64,000 nucleotides of DNA, taken from NCBI GenBank assembly GCA_029067085.1, contig JAIEFE010000025.1, positions 30,902-94,901 of the forward strand, given 5' to 3'. The translations under genes and the position numbers were made by a program. Shown here piece by piece: positions 1 through 8,019 of this stretch. Below the pieces are notes generated by a model. That model saw nothing but the letters and a program-made list of their open reading frames with translations, made no database searches and was not told where the DNA came from. This DNA is from Lachnospiraceae bacterium. Lineage in GTDB: Bacteria > Bacillota > Clostridia > Lachnospirales > Lachnospiraceae. Every line of letters begins with the position of its first letter. The stretch's first letter is position 1.

Positions 1-694
1 TGGTCAGCGTTCCACCCTCCACATCTACCCTGTAGACCGTACCCGTTCTGCTCACCGTGGCGAAAAGCTCCCCCTCCGGAGAATAATAAATATTGTTGAC
101 AAAATTGTCTTCCGCCTTTACAGGCAGCGAATCGAGCGTCTGCACCGTGCCGTCCGCCTTCCCCACATGGAGTAAGGGATTAAAAGTACCTGTCTTGTCA
201 TACTCTCCATTTTTTACATAGAGTACGGCAACCGTCCCGTCAGGCGCCGCCGTCATACTGAAGATATAGTTTTCTTCCGTGAAGGCCGCCATACTGTCAA
301 TGCCCGGAATCGAAACCGCCTCCCATGTCTTTCCGCCGTCTGAGGAGATCAGCTGCCCCGTTTTCTCCTCAGGGATCAAAATACGTCCGTCCGCAAGCAC
401 TGTGATCCCGTGGGCGTTACCCACCTGTTCCGAAATGTCCACAGGCGTCTCCACATAACGCCCCATGGCAGTCGGCTCATTTTCCGCATTTTCTCCGTCT
501 GTCCCGTTTTCGCCGCCCGCTTGTGTATCCGCCTTCTTTGCACCGCTATCCGCTGTCATTTCCGTCCCGTCTGCCGAGGACGATACGCCGCCGTTTCCGC
601 AGCCGACGAGTATTCCCGCCAGTATCACAAGCACGAGACCCGCCGCAAAAAGCCTTTTAAATTGTTTTTTAGATTGCTTTCTATTCAAATTCAT
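1..694 (-). CDS. Propeller lipoprotein, N-terminal part (runs off left edge)
   Basis: Reading the minus strand from the ATG at 694 gives about 231 codons with no stop before the window edge. It begins with a basic stretch, a hydrophobic signal segment and a lipobox (LVGC), so it is a predicted lipoprotein. An acidic Ser/Gly/Glu linker follows, then a domain with an Asp-box (ISSDGGKTW), typical of sialidase/BNR propeller blades. It is a close paralogue of the full gene just upstream (736-3189): nearly every propeller segment can be matched by eye. Only 41 bp separate the two genes, and GGAGG lies directly before the ATG with AAAGGA a little further up. The C-terminal part, probably a solute-binding domain by analogy, is outside the window. 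Confidence 0.85.
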   Translation of the reverse strand, partial: MNLNRKQSKKQFKRLFAAGLVLVILAGILVGCGNGGVSSSADGTEMTADSGAKKADTQAGGENGTDGENAENEPTAMGRYVETPVDISEQVGNAHGITVLADGRILIPEEKTGQLISSDGGKTWEAVSIPGIDSMAAFTEENYIFSMTAAPDGTVAVLYVKNGEYDKTGTFNPLLHVGKADGTVQTLDSLPVKAEDNFVNNIYYSPEGELFATVSRTGTVYRVDVEGGTLT

Positions 695-735
695 GCCTCC
701 GTGTCATCCTTTCTCTCATGCGAAACATAGAACTT

Positions 736-3189
736 CTACTCCGCCATATAGATTTCCACCTTCGCGACGATGTTATTGACCGTCTCCTCCAGCGACTTAT
801 GTCCGGCCAGATACTGCGCGCCGCACTCAGTCACTGCGCTCTCCACCACGGGATCCTCCACATAGGGCGTCTTCACCTGACAGCAGAGGTCGTAAAGTGT
901 CTGATATTCCTCCCTCGTCGGCACATAAATATCCATCACAAACTCTCGTCCGTCTCCGTAACTGCCGCCCACGGAGTTTGCTGGTTCACCATAGTCCACA
1001 TCATAGCCCGCATTCTGGAAGACCCCCCATTGGGGACTCATCTGACTTTTCAGGGCAGTCTGATTTACCATGAAACCGTCGTAGAGAAGGCTCTGCACCT
1101 CGGTTCCCATCAAAACATCGAAGAAGCGTTCCGCCTCCTCCTGATGGGATGACGCCACAGTAAGCCCCACCAGGATCGACGGTTCAAACACGCCCTGTCT
1201 CATCCCGTCAAAGGATTTCATCGTCACATCCGCAAATCCCTCCTTGTACTTTAAGGACAGTCCGCTCCGATACCCGGCGATATTCTTTAACATCCCCATA
1301 TTGAGTTCCATATCCTGCAAAAGAAAATCATCGTAATCCTGCCCCACACTGTTAAAATTCTCATACGCCCAGCTGTTCGTCAGATAATTCTCCTTCTGCC
1401 ATCCCATAGATTCCTTCGCAAAATCCGAAATGCCTTCCAGGGACGCCTTATACATCCGCTCCGTCAGGGACAGGTATTCTGTAAGCGCCTCCCTGTTGAT
1501 GTCCCCGGATTCTTCGATAAAGGCCGTTGCCGCAACCGGCAGAAGCCACCGCACAGCCGCCTCCTCTGAAAAGTAGCTGCACACCTTCGCCTCAGGATGC
1601 TCCGTCTTGACCTTTTCCACCGCATCCGCAAGGGAGGCATAGTCTGTAATACCCTCGATCACATTCTCTCTTCCGATCACCATGGGAACCGTAAAGGTAA
1701 CCGGCATCATGTATACACTGCCCCCTTGGTTAAAGGCTTCTACAATATTGGGAAGCAGTACGGCATCCGCTGTAAGGCTTTCGATATGGGGTTTTAAGTC
1801 CTTTAAGATTCCCTTTTCCTCATAAGATTTCACGGGAAGGCCGTCCATGATAATGACATCCGGTCCCTTACCTGCCATCAATTCCGTATTTAACTTTTTG
1901 ACGGCATCCTCCCGCGCCTTAGCGTCCGTGCCGCTCAAGCCCACTTCATATCTCACAAAGATATCCGGATTTGCCACCTGGAATTGAGCGATGGCCTGCC
2001 GCACGGCATCCTGCTCCTGCAGCGAATAGACCGAGACCATATTCTCCGGCACCGTGGGCACACTGGGATCATAACGATAGAGCGCCACCTTGCCGGAAAA
2101 CAAAGCGGCAAATTCATTCTCCCCATATACGGTGAATCCCTGCAGACTCATAGAAGGATTGCAAAAGCTGGTCAGCGCGCCGTCGATGATCTGCTCCATG
2201 GCGCTGCCGCCTATCACATGGCGGTACATCCCGCCCTTCCCCGCTATGTAGAGCGCGCCGTCTTCTCCCGGCGCCATATACGCCGTATAGCCCCCGCCGG
2301 TAAAATACTGCCCCTTATAATTTTCCTCCATAAAATCGCTGAGTACGCTGTCCTCCACCCACTTTTCCTGCTTGCGGTCATAGATGGAAATGCCTTCGCC
2401 GGATGTGAGGAAAAACATATGATCTCCCTGCATTTTGATCAGATCCGTCCGCCACTCTGAAGACAGGGCTTTCGTCAATGTTCCGCTCTCCACATCCACC
2501 CGGTAAACCTTACCTGTACCGATCACGGTAGCGAAAAGTTCTCCCTCAGGCGAATAGTAAATATTATAGACAAAGCTGTCTTCCTCCGGCACCGGCAGCG
2601 TATCGAGCGTCTGCACCGTGCCGTCCCGCTTCGCCACATGGAGCGATGGATGAAACGTACCTGTCTCTTCAAAATCACCATTTTTCGAGTAAACCACAGC
2701 CACGGTTCCGTCCGGAGCCGCCGCCATGCTGTGAATATAGTTCTCCTCCGCAAAACTCTTTATGTTATCGATGCCCGGAATCGGAACCGTATCCCAAGTC
2801 TCCCCACCGTCCGACGAGATGAGCTGTCCCGCCCCGTCATCCAGGATCAGCAACCGTCCGTCTGCGAGCGCCGTAATGTTATGCGGGCGGGAAGAATTTT
2901 CGGAAATGTCCACCGTCGTCTCCACATAACGACCCATGGCGGCAGGCTCACTTCCTGCCCCTTCTCCGTCTGCCCCGTTTTCGCTGCCGGTCTGTGCATC
3001 CGCCTGCTTTGCCTCGCCGTCCACTGAGGCTGCTCCCGTCCCGTCTGCTGAAGGTTCTGTGCTGCTGTTTCCGCAGCCGACGAGCATCCCCATAAGCATG
3101 GCGAGCACAAGGCAGAGCGACAGCATTTTTTTGTTGCTTTTGTTTTCGCCGCTATGCTTCTTTTTATTTCGAATTTTCTTTAAAATCAT
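736..3189 (-). CDS. Lipoprotein: beta-propeller fused to ABC solute-binding domain
   Basis: 817 residues. Residues 1-39 are a basic N-terminus, a hydrophobic signal and a lipobox (LVGC), followed by an acidic low-complexity linker to about residue 85. Residues from about 85 to 380 carry propeller-like segments, including the Asp-box SSDGGETW and repeated 'SPEGELFAT'-type strands. From about 390 to the end the sequence looks like a family 1 extracellular solute-binding protein (VSVYSLQEQDAVRQAI, then GPDVIIMDGLPV). The domain fusion is unusual: a binding protein is normally secreted alone beside two permease genes, and none lies next to it here. It might sense or bind a ligand at the cell surface. 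Start supported by AAAGGA 11 bp upstream. The fold assignments are from motifs only. Confidence 0.85.
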   Translation of the reverse strand: MILKKIRNKKKHSGENKSNKKMLSLCLVLAMLMGMLVGCGNSSTEPSADGTGAASVDGEAKQADAQTGSENGADGEGAGSEPAAMGRYVETTVDISENSSRPHNITALADGRLLILDDGAGQLISSDGGETWDTVPIPGIDNIKSFAEENYIHSMAAAPDGTVAVVYSKNGDFEETGTFHPSLHVAKRDGTVQTLDTLPVPEEDSFVYNIYYSPEGELFATVIGTGKVYRVDVESGTLTKALSSEWRTDLIKMQGDHMFFLTSGEGISIYDRKQEKWVEDSVLSDFMEENYKGQYFTGGGYTAYMAPGEDGALYIAGKGGMYRHVIGGSAMEQIIDGALTSFCNPSMSLQGFTVYGENEFAALFSGKVALYRYDPSVPTVPENMVSVYSLQEQDAVRQAIAQFQVANPDIFVRYEVGLSGTDAKAREDAVKKLNTELMAGKGPDVIIMDGLPVKSYEEKGILKDLKPHIESLTADAVLLPNIVEAFNQGGSVYMMPVTFTVPMVIGRENVIEGITDYASLADAVEKVKTEHPEAKVCSYFSEEAAVRWLLPVAATAFIEESGDINREALTEYLSLTERMYKASLEGISDFAKESMGWQKENYLTNSWAYENFNSVGQDYDDFLLQDMELNMGMLKNIAGYRSGLSLKYKEGFADVTMKSFDGMRQGVFEPSILVGLTVASSHQEEAERFFDVLMGTEVQSLLYDGFMVNQTALKSQMSPQWGVFQNAGYDVDYGEPANSVGGSYGDGREFVMDIYVPTREEYQTLYDLCCQVKTPYVEDPVVESAVTECGAQYLAGHKSLEETVNNIVAKVEIYMAE

Positions 3190-3293
3190 ATCACCGTTGA
3201 TCCTTTCATAAAATCATCAAATTCTTTGTTTTCTCTAAATTCACCTATTTCGTCATCTGTATTATGTAAACTATTTGCCAACTGTGACTGCAC
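3186..3293 (-). CDS. Candidate 35-codon ORF translationally coupled to the propeller lipoprotein gene
   Basis: A GTG-initiated minus-strand ORF of 35 codons fills most of the gap between the lipoprotein genes at 3308-4030 and 736-3189. Its TGA overlaps the ATG of the downstream gene (ATGA). The product is hydrophilic and rich in Asp, Glu, Asn and Lys, ending in DDFMKGSTVI. The frame is also open upstream of the GTG, for about 20 more codons into the 3' end of the preceding gene in another frame. Codon choice is AT-rich compared with the neighbours. The only SD-like sequence is a weak AGG. It could be a leader peptide, the tail of a decayed gene, or chance. Confidence 0.3.
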   Translation of the reverse strand: MQSQLANSLHNTDDEIGEFRENKEFDDFMKGSTVI

Positions 3294-3307
3294 TATTTTT
3301 TGCCTGA

Positions 3308-4030
3308 TCAGACAAACAGCATCATCACAATACTGTCCGCGAGAAAACTCCCGTCGTCCTGCCAGCTTCCTTTACTGGTGGTCGATATGCCTTCCTGCAG
3401 ATCCGCAAAGCTTCCCTCTCTGGCTGAGACATCCTCCGGATTGATGCCTCCGTTTTTTACCGTCTTAAACTCCCAGACACAATTCTGACTCATATGCACC
3501 GTGATCAGATCCTCTTCGTCCTCGTATCCCGACGTTGCGACCACCGCATAATCGGCATCTCCCTCAGACCAGACTTCTACTCTGGCAACCACAAAGAAGT
3601 CTGCTCCTATGCTCCGAACATCGCCTACAAGCTCTGCGCTCCCGGCAGACTGTGACTGCACATCCTTGGTCTGCTGATCGTTTTCGTCCGATGAGTCGTT
3701 CTGTACCGTTTTCCCTGTTGTATCGCTTTCTGTATCGTTTTTTACGTTTTCGTCCGTATCATCGCCAGTTTCAACCTTGCTCTCTCCACCCGAGATATCC
3801 TCCGGGGCAGAATCGCTATCTCCCGGCGCTGCCTCCGGATCATCCTCGTTTTCTCCTATGCTGCCGTTTTGCAATTCCTCCACATTTCCAGAAGAAAGGT
3901 GCACGGGAACCGGTTCTTCCACCTTTCCGCATCCTGCTGCCGTGATCATCACAAACATAAGACAAAGTGCAGCCGCTATATTCCAGCTGACCTTTCTCAG
4001 AATTCCATTTTTCTTTTTTATAATCTCCAT
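3308..4030 (-). CDS. Acidic lipoprotein with C-terminal beta domain (paralogue of 4160-4756)
   Basis: 240 residues. Basic start, hydrophobic signal and lipobox ending AAGC at about residue 34. Residues 40-130 are a very acidic, Ser/Asp/Glu/Thr-rich linker, as in surface lipoproteins that span the wall. The C-terminal ~110 residues form a compact, beta-rich domain ending 'DLQEGI...GSWQDDGSFLADSIVMM'. That segment aligns by eye with 'DLKEGM...GYFDGDTFVAAKVIIE' of the next gene, so the two are paralogues, resembling the DUF5666/OB-like class (recalled, not searched). Function unknown. Its promoter has three TTAGAG/TTAAAG repeats shared with the OmpR-type regulator gene at 10266, so regulation by that two-component system is likely. 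Confidence 0.8.
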   Translation of the reverse strand: MEIIKKKNGILRKVSWNIAAALCLMFVMITAAGCGKVEEPVPVHLSSGNVEELQNGSIGENEDDPEAAPGDSDSAPEDISGGESKVETGDDTDENVKNDTESDTTGKTVQNDSSDENDQQTKDVQSQSAGSAELVGDVRSIGADFFVVARVEVWSEGDADYAVVATSGYEDEEDLITVHMSQNCVWEFKTVKNGGINPEDVSAREGSFADLQEGISTTSKGSWQDDGSFLADSIVMMLFV

Positions 4031-4048
4031 TTTTTATTTTCCCTCCTA

Positions 4049-4091
4049 ATCATATCAGTTCTTTCTCTAAAGAATCTCTAAGAATCTTTAA
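4049..4091 (-). promoter_or_regulatory. Promoter with TTAGAG direct repeats (lipoprotein 3308-4030)
   Basis: On the minus strand TTAAAG (4086-4091), TTAGAG (4076-4081) and TTAGAG (4065-4070) are spaced 10 and 11 bp apart. The last repeat is exactly 10 bp from a -10 box TATGAT (4049-4054). The -35 position reads AGATTC, which is poor, so an activator bound to the repeats probably replaces it. An inverted copy, TTAAAGATT on the plus strand at 4120-4128, lies upstream and makes a 9-bp dyad with 4083-4091. The ribosome binding site AGGAGGG follows just before the gene. Confidence 0.6.
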
Positions 4092-4159
4092 GGATTTCTG
4101 AAGCTGCCTTCATAAAGTTTTAAAGATTTTTTTTCGTTTTTTCTAAAGGAAGACAGAAA

Positions 4160-4756
4160 CTAAACATAATCTTCTATGATCACCTTTGCTGCCACAAAAG
4201 TGTCTCCGTCAAAATATCCTTCCAGTTCCACGCCCATCCCCTCTTTCAAATCGGAAACCGCGGCGTTCTGCATATCGATCCCGGCACCGCCGCCCTGAAT
4301 CGTCCAATGCTCCACCTTGGTGTCCTCCGTAAATTTCACCGGAATCTTTTTCGCGTCTTCCACATCCAGCAGGGTAACCATTCCTTCCTCATCCACCAGC
4401 GTAGTCTGCGCAAACGTCATGCCGTCCGCTTGTGGATTTTGCACCTTACCGCCGAGATGTTCTGTGCCCTGCGACAGCGATAACTTTGGACTCTCTTCCT
4501 GCGGCTCGTTTGATGCATCTGCGGCTGAGTCCGAGCTGTCTGCATCCTGCTCATCCTTGACTCTGCCGTCTGACTCTTTCTTTTCTGCCGCCTTTTTCTC
4601 CGCTTCCTCCTGCGTCCCGTCCACCGCCGAAACATTTTCCTGTGTCTTCTCCGGCGCTGCCTCCTTTCCTGCGCATCCCGTCATCCCCAGGAGCATTGCC
4701 AGACTGATCGCCGCAACAGCTTTCTTTTTCCCTGTTCTTCGTATCTTTTTTCTCAT
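4160..4756 (-). CDS. Acidic lipoprotein with C-terminal beta domain (paralogue of 3308-4030)
   Basis: 198 residues. Very basic N-terminus (MRKKIRRTGKKK), hydrophobic signal, lipobox GMTGC at about residue 28, then an acidic Glu/Lys/Asp/Ala-rich linker to about residue 100. The C-terminal domain (about 105-198) is beta-rich and ends 'DLKEGMGVELEGYFDGDTF', matching the C-terminus of the neighbouring lipoprotein; it resembles the DUF5666/OB-like class. GAGAGGAG precedes the ATG. The promoter about 100 bp upstream carries the same repeat array as that of the neighbour and of the OmpR-type regulator gene, so the two lipoproteins are probably co-regulated. No enzyme motif is visible. Confidence 0.8.
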   Translation of the reverse strand: MRKKIRRTGKKKAVAAISLAMLLGMTGCAGKEAAPEKTQENVSAVDGTQEEAEKKAAEKKESDGRVKDEQDADSSDSAADASNEPQEESPKLSLSQGTEHLGGKVQNPQADGMTFAQTTLVDEEGMVTLLDVEDAKKIPVKFTEDTKVEHWTIQGGGAGIDMQNAAVSDLKEGMGVELEGYFDGDTFVAAKVIIEDYV

Positions 4757-4853
4757 TTTTCTCCTCTCCGCTTTGCGTCAAAACTCTCCTACTGTGGTAT
4801 AGTTTTTTACTCATGCGCACATTTACCTATGTTTCTGTTTGTCGACATTTCTG

Positions 4854-4897
4854 ATAGTAGCATGGTTTTCTCTAAACTACCTCTAAAGATTCTTAAG
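4854..4897 (-). promoter_or_regulatory. Promoter with TTAGAG direct repeats (lipoprotein 4160-4756)
   Basis: Minus strand: CTTAAG (4892-4897), TTAGAG (4881-4886) and TTAGAG (4870-4875) with an 11-bp period, then exactly 10 bp to a -10 box TACTAT (4854-4859). The -35 position (AGGTAG) is poor. The layout is the same as at 4049-4091 and 10161-10193. The mRNA leader would be about 90 nt. Confidence 0.6.
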
Positions 4898-4907
4898 ATT
4901 TTCTTGC

Positions 4908-4944
4908 AGAAAAAAAGACCGTCGCACTAATTACTTAGTACGAC
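4908..4944 (-). terminator. Rho-independent terminator of the GLUG surface protein gene
   Basis: Minus-strand hairpin with arms GTCGTACTAA and TTAGTGCGAC (4921-4944, one mismatch), followed after GGTC by a run of seven T. It lies 40 bp past the stop codon at 4984. Confidence 0.75.
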
Positions 4945-4983
4945 AGCCCTCTTCATCTGTCTTATAAAAGATTTCTGTATCAC

Positions 4984-7974
4984 TCAACCCTTGTCGCCAA
5001 TTACCTTCCTTTTACAGAGTAAAACCAAAACCACACCCGCAAGCGCTGCCAGCACTGTTACAGAAACCCACAAAGGATATCCCTGCTGCTGTTCACGAGC
5101 TGTCTGTGCTGCAGTCTTTCCGGCTGATTCTGCCCGAAGATTGATCGCGTTTCCTTCCCATGCATCTGTTATCACAGGGGCCGCTTCCTCCCCTTCTCCC
5201 TCTGGGTAAATCAGGCCGTAACGCGCGGTATTTTCCGGTACATCAAAAATAGCGTCGCTGCTCTTATTCTCATTCTGTTCTTCCGATTCGCTCTGACCGG
5301 CTTCTTCATTCTGCCCTTCCGGCTCACCCTGCCTGACTTCTCCGGCCTGCTCATCTTCAGACGGAACTTCCGTATTCTCCTGCTTTTCTTCCGAATTTTC
5401 CGTCTCATCCTGTATGACGATAGCATCTTCTTCTATGGAATACATGGTTATTGTTGTTCCGTCCGGTGCCACTGTAACTGTAAATCTCTTGTTGCATGTA
5501 GTACAAATATAAATATTTTTGTTCTCATGTTCAAGCGTGTGGCCTTTGGCAGGGATGGCTGGAGCACTTGGAATTACCGTTGTGCCTGCCTCATCACCGA
5601 ATAACTTATGACATACTTCACACTCCCAATATTCCTCATTTCCTTCGGTTTCGCATTGCGCAGGCACTTTCGGAAAGTGCTTTAAGGTATGGTCTATCAC
5701 AATCTGCTTCGTTTTGATATCATCATACGTATTTCCTTCAAATGTCACCGTCGCCCTGAATTTAGCCTCTCCGGGTGTACCGCAGGTCGATCCCGTGGGT
5801 ATATCTTTTGTAACAGTGGCCTGTTCAGACACTTCCTTTCCGCAGACCGCGCAGATAAACGTTGCAGCAGCTTGACTATAATCTGGTGACCATATCCACT
5901 CCTTCGGCTTACCGAAGTTGTGCGTCCCTATAGGCAGCGAAGTCTTTTTTTCATCTGCATATTCTCTGCCTCCAAACGTAACAACCGCCGTATACTTAAC
6001 CTCACCCTCCGCTACGCATGTGGATTCTTTCCTTTCCGACGCAGGTGTGGTATCTTTCGTTTCGGAATAGCCGCACACCTTACAGGTAAACGTTGCCGAC
6101 GCCGTGGAAAAATTTGCCGCCCATTTCCATACCGGCTCTCCGTAACTATGCGGAGTCGGCTGACCACTTACAGATTTCGTATCTTTGTAAATCTCGCCGT
6201 TAAATGACACAACCGCCGTATAAACCGTATTCCCCGCTGTTGTACAGTTTGCATTCGTTTCAGATGAAACCGTTCCCTCTTTTTTCTCTGTCGTTCCGCA
6301 ACCGTTACCGCAGGTGAAACTAGCCGTAGCAACAGGAGGATTATTGCCCATGTTCCAATCCCACGTCGCTTTTCCATATAAATGCCCCTTCGCAGGAATT
6401 TCAACTTTCTCTCTGGGAATCTCAATCTTTCCCGCCTGATCCTCAAAATAGTTCCCGCAGGCAGGACAGTTCCAGCACGCCTGACTAATTCCCGGTTCAG
6501 TACATGTTTCAGACGTTTTCGCTTTCGGCACAAGCGTCCGGTGCGCGGTTTTCTCCAGTTTCTCTGTTTTCTGATCCGTGTAGATCTCTCCGTCCTTGAC
6601 GACGGAAGCCGTATAAACGATCTTCCCTTCTTTTGCACAGGTAGCTTCCGTGATCTTTTCCGAAATGGAAGCTGTCAAATTCCACTTCTCTCCGCAGTCC
6701 TGACAGGTAAGGATTGCTTTGGCGGCATCATATTCCTGCCACACCCATTCAGGTTTTGCATAAACATGCTCTTTTCTATTTTCCTCTTCCTTGTTTTCGT
6801 AATGATTTTCTTCCGCAGAAACATTATTTGTCGATGCCTGTTCTCTGTTCTTTTCGTTTGTATAGGCAACGATCATTTCATCTGCTCTGCCGTCCGCTTT
6901 CGGCCGCCGCACCTGATATACTACTTTTCCGCCAAAAGCCGGAAAGCCCGCGCCGCAGGTCTGATGCCAGATAACGTTCTCAATTCTCCCGTCGTTCAGA
7001 AGCCAGCAGACCTCACCCGACGCAAACTGCTCCTGCGTCATTGCAACGCCGTAATTTCCTTTTTCCTCACCCGTGATCAGATAATAACAGTTCAGAAAAG
7101 AACTTTGGGAATGATTATACCCACAGATACTTCCGATATATTTCCTTCCTCCATTAGAAACCGCGCCTGTATTGAAGCAGTTGGAAACCGACGCCCTGTT
7201 ATAACCGCAAATACCGCCTATACTTGTGCGCTTCCCGTTTATCGATCCCATATTGTAGCAGTCGGCCGTCGTGTTTTTATTATAGCCGCAGATGCCGCCC
7301 ACATATTTTCTTCCGCTTACTGCGCCCATATTATAGCAGATGCTGACATTCCCGCCGACATCGTTATAACCGCAAACACCACCCGTATAATCGTTCCCTT
7401 TCACAGATGCAGTATTATAGCAGCCTGTTATGGTTCCAATATTAAAGCCGCACACGCCGCCTGTATAACTGCCTCCTGCAACGTCTGCGTTCGCTACTCC
7501 CAGATTTTTAATTACGCCGGCATTATAACCGAACAGACCTGCATAAGAAGAATTCGACCGGTGGCAGTACAGGCCGTATATAGCAAAGGCGTCACCGTCA
7601 AAAACTCCGGTATAAGGATTCAGGCTCGTTCCGATCGGCGTCCAGGAATTGCTATCTGCACCGTATACACCGGATAGATCAATATCACACGTAAGTACCG
7701 CACATAAGCCCGTGTCAGGCGCACCATTGACACCGTTTACCATATCGGCAAAAGCGCAAAACTGCTCCGCATTTTTAATCCGATAGGGCGCTGTTTCCGT
7801 GCCGGCTCCCTCCATCATCGAAGGTCCGCCTGCCGTCTCCTCAGCCGACGGTTGCTGCACTGTTTCCTGAATCGGCAGTGATGTCTCCTGCATCTTCGCC
7901 GCCATTACCGTATCCGGCGTCAATAGGAATAACGTACAGACAGCCAGAATAAGTCCCCAGATTTTTTTACACAT
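4984..7974 (-). CDS. Surface protein with GLUG repeats and repeated CxxC modules
   Basis: 996 residues. A signal peptide (about 1-25) is followed by a lead-in domain and then, from about residue 140 to 310, six or more GLUG-type repeats of ~25 residues (pattern 'YxGGVCGYN...CYNTGxV'), known from bacterial surface and adhesin proteins. From about 405 to 830 there is a second repeat series of ~65 residues, each with a 'GKPxWxW' start, a CxxC pair (CQDC, CKVC, CAVC) and a 'CxxxGxxxYTAVVxFxGxxYxD' strand. A strongly acidic Glu/Gln linker follows (about 860-910). The C-terminus is one hydrophobic helix with a basic tail (CKRKVIGDKG) and no LPXTG, so the protein is probably membrane-anchored. GGAGG lies 12 bp before the start. 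The kinase gene upstream ends 45 bp away. Confidence 0.85.
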   Translation of the reverse strand: MCKKIWGLILAVCTLFLLTPDTVMAAKMQETSLPIQETVQQPSAEETAGGPSMMEGAGTETAPYRIKNAEQFCAFADMVNGVNGAPDTGLCAVLTCDIDLSGVYGADSNSWTPIGTSLNPYTGVFDGDAFAIYGLYCHRSNSSYAGLFGYNAGVIKNLGVANADVAGGSYTGGVCGFNIGTITGCYNTASVKGNDYTGGVCGYNDVGGNVSICYNMGAVSGRKYVGGICGYNKNTTADCYNMGSINGKRTSIGGICGYNRASVSNCFNTGAVSNGGRKYIGSICGYNHSQSSFLNCYYLITGEEKGNYGVAMTQEQFASGEVCWLLNDGRIENVIWHQTCGAGFPAFGGKVVYQVRRPKADGRADEMIVAYTNEKNREQASTNNVSAEENHYENKEEENRKEHVYAKPEWVWQEYDAAKAILTCQDCGEKWNLTASISEKITEATCAKEGKIVYTASVVKDGEIYTDQKTEKLEKTAHRTLVPKAKTSETCTEPGISQACWNCPACGNYFEDQAGKIEIPREKVEIPAKGHLYGKATWDWNMGNNPPVATASFTCGNGCGTTEKKEGTVSSETNANCTTAGNTVYTAVVSFNGEIYKDTKSVSGQPTPHSYGEPVWKWAANFSTASATFTCKVCGYSETKDTTPASERKESTCVAEGEVKYTAVVTFGGREYADEKKTSLPIGTHNFGKPKEWIWSPDYSQAAATFICAVCGKEVSEQATVTKDIPTGSTCGTPGEAKFRATVTFEGNTYDDIKTKQIVIDHTLKHFPKVPAQCETEGNEEYWECEVCHKLFGDEAGTTVIPSAPAIPAKGHTLEHENKNIYICTTCNKRFTVTVAPDGTTITMYSIEEDAIVIQDETENSEEKQENTEVPSEDEQAGEVRQGEPEGQNEEAGQSESEEQNENKSSDAIFDVPENTARYGLIYPEGEGEEAAPVITDAWEGNAINLRAESAGKTAAQTAREQQQGYPLWVSVTVLAALAGVVLVLLCKRKVIGDKG

Positions 7975-8019
7975 CCTTCAAAACCTCCATAAACTATTTC
8001 TTCTTATGGTTTACTATAA

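Noticed and set aside
3190..3293. TTTAGAGAAAAC upstream of the propeller lipoprotein gene as a fourth regulator box
   Set aside because: Only one half-site is present, with no second repeat 11 bp away and no -10 box at the right distance.
6382..7677. 431-codon open frame on the plus strand
   Set aside because: Antisense to the GLUG repeats; its apparent repeats are only the complement of the real ones.
4984..7974. CRISPR-like repeats
   Set aside because: The repeats are coding (GLUG and CxxC modules), diverged, and lack regular spacers.
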